NCBI GenBank assembly: GCA_020629035.1
Contig: JAHDEC010000014.1
Location: 1 to 64,000 of the forward strand
From: Saprospiraceae bacterium
GTDB taxonomy: Bacteria; Bacteroidota; Bacteroidia; Chitinophagales; Saprospiraceae
Length of the DNA stretch: 64,000 bases
Direction: 5' to 3'
Part shown: positions 1 through 7,343 of the stretch, piece by piece
Position numbering within the stretch: the first letter of the stretch is position 1
Layout: every line of letters starts with the position of its first letter
The notes under the pieces: generated by a model
The model's input: the letters and a program-made list of their open reading frames with translations, nothing else
The model's database searches: none
What the model was told of the DNA's origin: nothing
Translations under genes and position numbers: made by a program

Positions 1-25
1 CGTTTGGTTTAATTTGCTTTTCTAG

Positions 26-628
26 CCTTGCCTTTTCGCAATCAGAGCCACCAGACGCTTTACTTTAGAGGAACCTTTACCTGTAATTGTAGATGTGACA
101 GACCCATTAGTTAAAGTAAATTATAACGATGGGACTATAATCGAATTAACAACCAATATTGACCCAGGTAATATAGATGAAATAATTTGGAATACACCTT
201 TGTACTTCCCTTGTGATAATTGTCTGACGATACTTATCGATAGCATTACTGAAAACCAAACTTATCTAATTACATTGATTGATGAGAATGGCTGCTCGGA
301 TACAACGCTATTAAGATTATTAGTTGACAGAGAAATAGACATCTACATTCCTAATGTTATTTCTGTGGATGACAATAGTAATAATGGAGTCTTCTTTCCA
401 CAAACAGGTTATGATGATGTAGAAGTGCTTGATTTGTATATCTATGATCGATGGGGTGAACTGATTTATCACGGTCAAAACTTCTTCAGTAATCAACCCG
501 AATTTGGTTGGGATGGAACATTCAATAACCGTAATGTGGTTACTGGAGTTTATGTGTACTACCTCCGATTTAATGTGCCTGGCTTTGGAGAAATTAAACG
601 TACGGGTGATGTAACTGTTATTAGATAA
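26..628 (+). CDS. T9SS type B sorting domain protein (gliding motility-associated C-terminal domain), 5' part unresolved
   Basis: The final ~90 residues match the CHU_C/gliding-motility-associated C-terminal domain: an IYIPNVIS strand, then DRWGELIY, FGWDGTFN and GVYVYYLRF before a basic end. This domain sends proteins through the type IX secretion system to the cell surface. The region before it looks like an Ig/PKD-like repeat (CDNCL, DENGCSDT). In larger relatives the domain ends a protein of hundreds of residues. Here the frame is closed by a TAG at 23-25, and the first conventional start in frame is a GTG at 95. Another frame from base 3 reads like a signal peptide (LICFSSLAFSQ) and stops at 66-68, so a frameshift, a sequencing error at the edge, or a decayed gene are all possible. 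The C-terminal domain is secure; the start is not. Confidence 0.75.
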   Translation, partial: PCLFAIRATRRFTLEEPLPVIVDVTDPLVKVNYNDGTIIELTTNIDPGNIDEIIWNTPLYFPCDNCLTILIDSITENQTYLITLIDENGCSDTTLLRLLVDREIDIYIPNVISVDDNSNNGVFFPQTGYDDVEVLDLYIYDRWGELIYHGQNFFSNQPEFGWDGTFNNRNVVTGVYVYYLRFNVPGFGEIKRTGDVTVIR

Positions 629-640
629 AATGAATTTAAG

Positions 641-687
641 AAAACCAACATAGGTATTAGGCTTCTACTGCCCGTGTTGGTTTTTTT
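641..687. terminator. Bidirectional Rho-independent terminator
   Basis: AAAACCAACA at 641-650 pairs with TGTTGGTTTT at 675-684 and runs into a T-tract ending at 687. The opposite strand also has a T-run after the stem. It lies between two convergent genes. The right arm overlaps the last codons of the O-antigen ligase gene. Confidence 0.75.
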
Positions 688-2105
688 AAATAATACCAAC
701 TAATGATTGACAAGTTGAGAAAATAAAAAGGACCTGCTTTATCTGCTTCAATTAAATCATTAATCAAAATCACTGCATCAATAATTATTAATGATAATAT
801 GGCTGCCATTATTAAAGCTTTATCAGCAGGATTAGTCAAAGATCGATAAACTTGAGAGCCGACAATCAAGGGTATAATAGTCAACAAAAGAAAGATTAGA
901 AAACCAACCATTCCCTGCTCCACAAACACCATTAAATAATAATTATGTACTCCTGATTTTTCTGGATTATCACTAACATAAGTCTGAAACTTTATAACGG
1001 TATGAGATTTATACTGCGAATAAAAACACCCAGGACCATAACCTAACCATGGTTTTTCATTTACCATATGGACGCCTGCAACCCAACGATACAATCGCTC
1101 CATAGTAGATATATCTTCCATTTTATAGGTCGCCTCAACAATATTTTCAAAATTGTCATGCGCCACCGTTTTCTCAAAATCTGGGGCAAACTCTAGGTAG
1201 TTGTTTTCTTGAACCATAAAACTCATTACAGCTACTCCAATACCTAAACTGACTAAAATAGCTGGCACCAATAACTTCCACCGGATAACATAAAAAACTC
1301 CTACAGCCATAAAAATAGAGACAAAAGCAGCGCGAGTGTAGGACAAGTAACTAGCTAATAAAAAAAACATAATGATAGGCACAAGCACCCCTTTAAGTAA
1401 TCCCTTCTCACTCTTATATAAGCTCCAGAAATAAGGCATACACAAGGCAATCATGGCTGCATAGTTTACATGATTTCTAAAAATAGGTCGAACCGCCTTG
1501 TTAATTGTATCAAAACTAAATGAACGTTGAGCATGTCTAATCATCACATAGCTAATAGCAATCAGCATAGCTAGGCTCAAGTATTTGAATATTTTCCTAA
1601 AATCGTTGGCATCCTTAATAAGCAGCAAGGGCAAAAAGTAAAAAGGGACAACATACCAGGTTTTGGCTAAAAGAAACTTAACCGAAATTAAACTATCCGT
1701 CGAAAAAATAGCGGTAAATGCAATCCAGCCTAGATGCATTAGCAGCACGATAGCTATTGGATTTTTAAACATCCCAGCTTTAAATTTCTTAATATCCTTT
1801 AATAAAAAAAGTATAAAAATACCAAGTAGACTAAGCATGATAGGCTCTGAAGGTAGATCCGTCCCAAAACCACCAGCTAACTCAATTTCCGTTGAGAAAG
1901 GAAGTAAGAAAAAGAAAATTAATAGAATAGAAAATGGATTATTTACGCATTGATAAACATACAACAAACCGATGGATAAGCCTGCTAGAGGCAAAAAATC
2001 TATAGCAACTCCTAATAAAATAGAAAGAATACTTATTGCCATGAATCCATAAAAAACCCATTGCTTTTGCTGAAGACTTATGTTGGCTAAGTTAGTAGGC
2101 ACCAC
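657..2105 (-). CDS. O-antigen ligase / Wzy-type polymerase family membrane protein
   Basis: A 482-residue polytopic inner-membrane protein with about a dozen hydrophobic segments and one large periplasmic loop (~297-385). The loop holds the Wzy_C signature: an RLYRW motif at 337-341, WLGYGPG at 353-359 and HNYY at 387-390, followed by VEQGMVG. Such proteins join or polymerise undecaprenyl-linked glycans on the periplasmic face; ligase and polymerase cannot be told apart by sequence alone. The GTG start overlaps the stop of the upstream Wzz-like gene by one base (TAGTG), which suggests translational coupling. It is the third gene of a flippase-Wzz-ligase operon, which fits export of a surface polysaccharide. 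No glycosyltransferase is seen nearby. Confidence 0.8.
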   Translation of the reverse strand: MVPTNLANISLQQKQWVFYGFMAISILSILLGVAIDFLPLAGLSIGLLYVYQCVNNPFSILLIFFFLLPFSTEIELAGGFGTDLPSEPIMLSLLGIFILFLLKDIKKFKAGMFKNPIAIVLLMHLGWIAFTAIFSTDSLISVKFLLAKTWYVVPFYFLPLLLIKDANDFRKIFKYLSLAMLIAISYVMIRHAQRSFSFDTINKAVRPIFRNHVNYAAMIALCMPYFWSLYKSEKGLLKGVLVPIIMFFLLASYLSYTRAAFVSIFMAVGVFYVIRWKLLVPAILVSLGIGVAVMSFMVQENNYLEFAPDFEKTVAHDNFENIVEATYKMEDISTMERLYRWVAGVHMVNEKPWLGYGPGCFYSQYKSHTVIKFQTYVSDNPEKSGVHNYYLMVFVEQGMVGFLIFLLLTIIPLIVGSQVYRSLTNPADKALIMAAILSLIIIDAVILINDLIEADKAGPFYFLNLSIISWYYLKKPTRAVEA

Positions 2106-3181
2106 TAAGCTTCTTGGTTACCAAATTGATGCAGAAGCAAAACGGTAGCGCTAGACAGTAAAAAAACCAACATACCTACACCCAAAACAATAATGGAACG
2201 TTTAGGTCTAGATTTATAAACTGGTTCTGTACCTTCTTCCACTAAGTGTAAAGAATTAAATGGAGCACTGTACGCCGTTTCTAAAGACTTTAATCGTTGT
2301 TTGTCTATAGCAAATTGTTCGGTAAAGGTTTTCTGCTCCTTTTCTAAATTAAAAACGGGAATATAACCCTCATTAAACAAGTCCATTTTGCCCTTTAAAT
2401 TATCGAACTGTCTTTTATATCCTTTAGTTAAAGATTGATACTTCTTTAAGGTGTCTGGGTGTCCTCCAGTAGCACTAAGTTGATTATATATCGCCTGACT
2501 ATTTAGATATTTTGATTCTATAGAAGGTAATAGTTCAGCATAAGCTGAAGATTGGTTTAGTAAGTTGTAAATCCCATATTTAGATCGTAGGAAGGCTAAG
2601 GTATCTGATAATATGTTTAGCTCTTTGTTCTTTTCAATGATGTTTTGCTTATAACTCTCCAACAAAGATTTTTGACTAGACTTTACCATCTTTTGTCCTA
2701 TCTCATTTACCTTATCTCGAGCAGCATTGACCATTTCTGTAGCAAAGGCAGGGTCTTGATCTTCCACAGCTAATTCCACAGCATCGTATTTAGTCTTTGT
2801 TACCGTATAGAGCTTATTGATTTTTAAGTTTAGGCGATGACGAGCATTTTTACTTTCTTTATCAATTTCGTAATGATCAAATAAATTAAATTTATCAATT
2901 AAGAAATTCACAACTTCTCCAGACTTTGAAATGGACATCATTCGATTTAAGTCTTCACTCTCTCCGTAATACAACATTTTATGATCACTCTCTCCTATAG
3001 AAGATGGTTTCGCTAAGTCAGTGTGTGCAGCGTAAAATATGGTACTCGATCGGTAGTAGTTCTTTAGAAGTAATGATAAACCAGCTGCAAGTATCATGGC
3101 AACGAGTGTTGTCCCAATAATACGTTTTCGCCAGTCCCATAAGACCTTAATTATATCTAGTAAGTTTTCTCGTTGGTTCAT
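2105..3181 (-). CDS. Wzz-like polysaccharide chain-length determinant protein
   Basis: A polysaccharide co-polymerase of the Wzz type. It has an N-terminal membrane segment after a short cytoplasmic tail (WRKRIIGTTLVAMILAAG), a long periplasmic helical region, and a C-terminal membrane segment (IIVLGVGMLVFLLSSATVLL) preceded by a Pro-containing stretch (YKSRPKR) as in the family. There is no Walker motif, so it is not a fused BY-kinase. I chose the ATG at 3181 because the longer frame (from 3223) would overlap the flippase gene and adds a non-family, polar N-terminus. It sits between the flippase and the O-antigen ligase and probably sets glycan length for that system. Confidence 0.75.
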   Translation of the reverse strand: MNQRENLLDIIKVLWDWRKRIIGTTLVAMILAAGLSLLLKNYYRSSTIFYAAHTDLAKPSSIGESDHKMLYYGESEDLNRMMSISKSGEVVNFLIDKFNLFDHYEIDKESKNARHRLNLKINKLYTVTKTKYDAVELAVEDQDPAFATEMVNAARDKVNEIGQKMVKSSQKSLLESYKQNIIEKNKELNILSDTLAFLRSKYGIYNLLNQSSAYAELLPSIESKYLNSQAIYNQLSATGGHPDTLKKYQSLTKGYKRQFDNLKGKMDLFNEGYIPVFNLEKEQKTFTEQFAIDKQRLKSLETAYSAPFNSLHLVEEGTEPVYKSRPKRSIIVLGVGMLVFLLSSATVLLLHQFGNQEA

Positions 3182-3209
3182 TGGTCGATCATTTGGTAAA
3201 TGACACTTA

Positions 3210-4676
3210 TTACTTTTTGACAAGCTCTACAAATGTTTTTAGTTTCACCTGTCCAATAATGAATGGTATAATCCCACAAATTATTGCAGAAATACTAAAA
3301 ATATATAGCCAATTAAGTGCCAAATATCTTTTAAACAAAAATACAATGATAACTAAGAGCAGCCCTAACATAAAGGCTCGCCCAAACTTTAGCCAGTTAA
3401 AGTCTAGATTAAACAACTTGTATGCAAGCATTATCTGACTTAAAACCACAAAAATCTGCGTGGCAAAAGTGGCTATAGCCGCTCCCTCTGCTTGATATTT
3501 AGGTATTAAAAACCAATTCAAACTCCAATTGACTAAAATGCCTACTACAAAAATCAAATTGAATTTCTTTAAAGATTGTCCTGCGGTGATTAAGGTTCCA
3601 TACAGATAACCTAAGCATATAAAAAAGAAACTCGCCATTAACCATGCAAAGGTCTTGTCATACATCCCATTAGCGTCTACATATATAAACGCCATGATTT
3701 CCGATCTAAATGCAATGCATAAAATCGAAATGATCATTGCTAAGGAAATCATCAAATCTAAGGAGGTTTCTACTAAGGAATTAACAGAAGCTTTTCTACC
3801 AATCAAATGGGAAAACATAGGTAATAATAAGGCTGCGAATAAATAACCGAGCATATTAAACGCTTCATAAATCCTGTAACCAGATGCATAAACTCCTGCG
3901 CTATAACTCTGGTCATCTAGTAAGCGCTCGAGCATAAAAGCATCCATACGAGTATAAAGACTCATAAATAAAAACACCAATGCAAAAGGAAAACTTTTAC
4001 TAATGAGCTCCTTAAATTGACTCCAGGAAAAAGCAACAGATACTAAAGAGTATTTAACCGATAAAACCACAAAGGAAGCAATACATGCTAAACTTATCGA
4101 CAATAAATAAGCACTAACAAAAGAAATAATCGTGATTTCCTTGTCGTGGAAATACAGTAAGTATCCAACTAAAAAAATCATAATCAACTTATCCAAAGCC
4201 GAAAACAAACTCTCAATCACAAAGTCCCCATACATAGAAAAATGGCTTCTTGCATAGAGAAAGAGGGAGTTCATAACTTGAATCCCCACAACCCAAGGCA
4301 ACAGTTCCAAAAACCTTGATTCCTTGTAAATAACCAGGCATACAAGCATGACAATGCAAGAAAAAACCAGACTCAACAACAACTTTGATCCTAGTCGATA
4401 TTTAAATACTGATTTAATTTTTACTGTTTGGCCAGAAAGCTCACTTGTGTTGTAGTTTTGTATGCCAACATCTAGAAAAAACTGGAATAAAAAAACAAAG
4501 GCAAACAGGGAAAAAAAATCGCCATATACATTTGGACCTAATTGATTTTGTACCTGAGCATCTATCCCAAAAATGTAAATGGGCTTAATAATTAAGTTTA
4601 TTCCAATCAATAAAATGATATTCTTTAAGAATTGAGTCTTCAGATGCTTAGATTTGATTTTTGACAAAAATAACAT
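3210..4676 (-). CDS. Wzx-like polysaccharide flippase (MOP superfamily)
   Basis: About 488 residues, with 12-14 predicted membrane segments and the pattern of polysaccharide biosynthesis flippases: an early NIILLIGINLIIKPIYIFGI segment, then QNQLGPNVYGDFFSLFAF. It would flip lipid-linked oligosaccharide across the inner membrane. It is the first gene of the leftward module with the Wzz and ligase genes. The ATG at 4676 is preferred over an alternative start at 4691. With it, the divergent exonuclease gene starts on the same CATG tetranucleotide, so the two genes share essentially no untranslated spacer. Confidence 0.8.
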   Translation of the reverse strand: MLFLSKIKSKHLKTQFLKNIILLIGINLIIKPIYIFGIDAQVQNQLGPNVYGDFFSLFAFVFLFQFFLDVGIQNYNTSELSGQTVKIKSVFKYRLGSKLLLSLVFSCIVMLVCLVIYKESRFLELLPWVVGIQVMNSLFLYARSHFSMYGDFVIESLFSALDKLIMIFLVGYLLYFHDKEITIISFVSAYLLSISLACIASFVVLSVKYSLVSVAFSWSQFKELISKSFPFALVFLFMSLYTRMDAFMLERLLDDQSYSAGVYASGYRIYEAFNMLGYLFAALLLPMFSHLIGRKASVNSLVETSLDLMISLAMIISILCIAFRSEIMAFIYVDANGMYDKTFAWLMASFFFICLGYLYGTLITAGQSLKKFNLIFVVGILVNWSLNWFLIPKYQAEGAAIATFATQIFVVLSQIMLAYKLFNLDFNWLKFGRAFMLGLLLVIIVFLFKRYLALNWLYIFSISAIICGIIPFIIGQVKLKTFVELVKK

Positions 4677-5664
4677 GGAATTATTAAGCAATACTAAAAA
4701 TGGTCTTTATTGCGAAATGGCTGATGTTTACATCGATCCCTGGAGGAAAGTACAAAAAGCATTGATTACTCATGGTCACTCTGATCATGCTAAACCAGGT
4801 CATAGCCAATACATGTGTCACAAAAACAGCGTATCTATACTAAAACACAGAATTGGAAAAAACATCAAGGTTAGAGGTTATAATTTTGGAGAAAGCATAA
4901 GTATAAATGGAGTTAAGTTTTCCTTTCACCCGGCTGGACATATCATTGGCTCTGCTCAAGTCCGTGTGGAATACAAGGGTGAAATATGGGTAGTAACCGG
5001 TGACTACAAATTAGGTGATGATGAAGTTTGTACCCCTTTTGAACCCATAAAATGCCACACACTTATTACTGAATCAACCTTTGGCTTACCCATATATAAA
5101 TGGGAATCTCCAGGCAACGTTTTTAATCAAATCAATCAATGGTGGGCAGAAAACAAGGCCAACAAACAAACCAGTGTTATCTATGCCTATTCACTCGGTA
5201 AAGCCCAACGAATTCTTAAACATTTATCAAAAGATATTGACAAAATATATGCGCATGCTAGCATTTATAATACTAACAAAACGCTCATAGAACATGGGAT
5301 TTATGATACACATTGTGAAGAACTAAGCCCAAAAACTGCTGATTTGAACGGCGCCTTGATCATTACGCCTCAATCTTCCACAGCACTAAAAAATATTAAT
5401 CAAACTCACTCAATAAAAACAGCCATGGCTTCAGGCTGGATGGCCACCAGAAATACCAGAAAAAATAGATTGATAGATAAAGGATTTGTATTATCTGATC
5501 ATGCAGACTGGGATGATTTGCTCACAGCCATAGCTTCCTCAGAAGCAGAAAGAGTCATTGTAACACATGGTTACCAAGAAGCTTTTGCTAGGTATTTATC
5601 GGAGCTTGGGCTAAAAGCCGAAACATATAAAACCGCTTTTGAAGGAGAATCCACTTTAAAATGA
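4675..5664 (+). CDS. Ligase-associated DNA exonuclease, metallo-beta-lactamase/beta-CASP fold
   Basis: A 329-residue member of the ligase-associated exonuclease family, related to CPSF/SNM1 nucleases. The metal-binding motifs are intact: HxHxDH at about H33, H35, D37, H38 (ITHGHSDHAKPG), PAGHIIGSAQ, TGDYKLG, SDHADW and VTHG. In other bacteria this enzyme is encoded with an ATP-dependent DNA ligase, an Lhr-type helicase and a PdeM-like phosphoesterase in a DNA-repair operon. Here only the ligase homologue follows, overlapping by ATGA at 5661-5664. No Lhr or phosphoesterase gene is in the window. The ATG at 4675 is used; a start at 4654 would run further into the divergent flippase gene. Confidence 0.88.
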   Translation: MELLSNTKNGLYCEMADVYIDPWRKVQKALITHGHSDHAKPGHSQYMCHKNSVSILKHRIGKNIKVRGYNFGESISINGVKFSFHPAGHIIGSAQVRVEYKGEIWVVTGDYKLGDDEVCTPFEPIKCHTLITESTFGLPIYKWESPGNVFNQINQWWAENKANKQTSVIYAYSLGKAQRILKHLSKDIDKIYAHASIYNTNKTLIEHGIYDTHCEELSPKTADLNGALIITPQSSTALKNINQTHSIKTAMASGWMATRNTRKNRLIDKGFVLSDHADWDDLLTAIASSEAERVIVTHGYQEAFARYLSELGLKAETYKTAFEGESTLK

Positions 5665-7238
5665 AAGCCATAAGCGAATTATATATAAGGCTTGAAGAGT
5701 CAAAAAATCTTGACAAAAAATGCGACTTATTAGTGGCCTATTTCAAGCAAACTAGTTCAGAAGATTTACTCTGGTCAATGTCGCTTTTACTTGATAAAGC
5801 TAATAAACGTTTAGTGCCAATTAAAACCTTGAAAGAATGGACTTTAGCATTTACTAATACCCCTTTATGGCTTTTTGATCAATGTCATCCATTGGTAAAA
5901 GATGCGGCTGAAACTTTAGCACTCTTATTACCAAAATCGGTTAATACAACAAAAAAACCGCTGTTTGATTGGATGAACAACATTGAACAACACAAAAAAA
6001 GTAGTAGTTCTGAAAAACAAACGTTTATAAATCATTCATGGAATGTACTATCTAAAAATGAGCGTATTGTTTTTAATAAATTAATAACAGGAAACCTTCG
6101 ATTTAATCTATCACAAAAGTTATTGCTTAAATCTCTTTCTGATGCATTCGACTTAGCTATACCCTCGATTGCTCATCGTTTACTAGATTCCTTTTCACCG
6201 CTTGATGATTCATTTGAAAATTGGTTGTTTAAGCCATCTGCAAAAGATGTCAATGCTAAACCTTATCCTTTTAAACCCATTAAAAAACTTAAGCTACCAC
6301 TAGAAAAATTAGGAGATGCTAAAGATTGGATTGGAGAATACCTGTGGGAAGGTGTCCAGGTTCAGTGGATAAAAAGGGAAAATGAAATTTTTATATGGGA
6401 AGATAATATGACATTGATTTCTCTAATATTTCCTGAATTATTAGATGCTCAAATATTTAGTGGAGCTAATATCGTTCTTCAGGGAACCATTGTATTAATG
6501 AAGGAAGATAGGGTTTTGGATTACAGTCAAATAGCTTCTCGCTTAAAAAGAAAAAGCATTACCAAAAAAACACTGAGCGACTTTCCCGCTAAAATGCTTA
6601 TAAATGATGTCCTTGAGCTTAATGGAATAAGCCTAAGTAAAAAACCATGGTCTGTCAGAAGAAAACTACTTAATGAAATATATCCAACATTGGACAACAA
6701 GCTTTTTCTGCTAGCTGATGTTATTCAAGATAATCTGTGGGGACCATTTAGAGATGCTCATAAAGATGCAAGAAGCATCAATGCTTCAAGTATTTTATTA
6801 AGGCCGATAGGCTCTTTGGAAAAAGAAGAAAGCCCATCGTTTTTATGGGAGTTAGATGGCTTTTCTGTTAATGCAGTACTATTATATGTCGAATCTAGTG
6901 TAGACCGAAGAAGCATTAATGCGCTTACGTTTGCCTTATGGGATAAAAACGAACTCATTCCAATTGCTAAAGTTGAAAACCATCTAGATGATGAATTAAA
7001 GAGGGAAATTCAACTTTGGGTAAGGAAAAACACGCTCGAAAAATTTGGTCCTATTAAAAGTGTAAAACCTTTTTATGTTTTTGAAATCACCTTTGAAAAT
7101 ATAGCCGAAAGCAGGAGAAAAAAATCAGGATTGACTTTAAAATATCCTACATTAGGAAAATATTTAAAAGAAATAAAACCCCGAGAAGCCCATAAATTAA
7201 GCGTTTTGAAAGAAATGTTACAAAAACACATTAAATAA
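5661..7238 (+). CDS. ATP-dependent DNA ligase homologue lacking catalytic residues (probable pseudoenzyme)
   Basis: A 525-residue protein that follows the ligase-associated ATP-dependent DNA ligase family from end to end: N-terminal helical DNA-binding domain (~1-180, with LVP, LNKLITG-like and SQ motifs), nucleotidyltransferase domain (~215-400) and OB domain (~400-500, with KNTLEKFGP, SVKP and VFEI). The catalytic motifs are all altered. Motif I, normally KxDGxR, reads LWEGVQ at 228-233, so the adenylated lysine is leucine. Motif III, normally DGE, reads QGT at 274-276. Motif IV, normally EGLMLK, is ASSILL around 375-380. Motif V, normally WKWK, is FLWEL at 394-398. The frame is fully open and coupled to the exonuclease, so it is kept as a protein. 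I infer a structural or DNA-binding partner role. Confidence 0.85.
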   Translation: MKAISELYIRLEESKNLDKKCDLLVAYFKQTSSEDLLWSMSLLLDKANKRLVPIKTLKEWTLAFTNTPLWLFDQCHPLVKDAAETLALLLPKSVNTTKKPLFDWMNNIEQHKKSSSSEKQTFINHSWNVLSKNERIVFNKLITGNLRFNLSQKLLLKSLSDAFDLAIPSIAHRLLDSFSPLDDSFENWLFKPSAKDVNAKPYPFKPIKKLKLPLEKLGDAKDWIGEYLWEGVQVQWIKRENEIFIWEDNMTLISLIFPELLDAQIFSGANIVLQGTIVLMKEDRVLDYSQIASRLKRKSITKKTLSDFPAKMLINDVLELNGISLSKKPWSVRRKLLNEIYPTLDNKLFLLADVIQDNLWGPFRDAHKDARSINASSILLRPIGSLEKEESPSFLWELDGFSVNAVLLYVESSVDRRSINALTFALWDKNELIPIAKVENHLDDELKREIQLWVRKNTLEKFGPIKSVKPFYVFEITFENIAESRRKKSGLTLKYPTLGKYLKEIKPREAHKLSVLKEMLQKHIK

Positions 7239-7239
7239 T

Positions 7240-7271
7240 TTTGTAATGTGTAAACTATTGTATTACATTTG
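7240..7271 (+). promoter_or_regulatory. Bacteroidota-type promoter for the HYR-domain gene
   Basis: TTTG at 7240-7243 and TACATTTG at 7264-7271 are 20 bases apart, fitting the Bacteroidota sigma consensus (TTTG / TAnnTTTG). Transcription would begin near 7277, which excludes the upstream ATG at 7269 and supports the start at 7344. Confidence 0.6.
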
Positions 7272-7343
7272 CTTTTGATTCTTTTCCCAAAAAGGAGTCA
7301 CCCCATCCCAAAGACATTTTTGTTTTCCAAAACCCGATTTATT

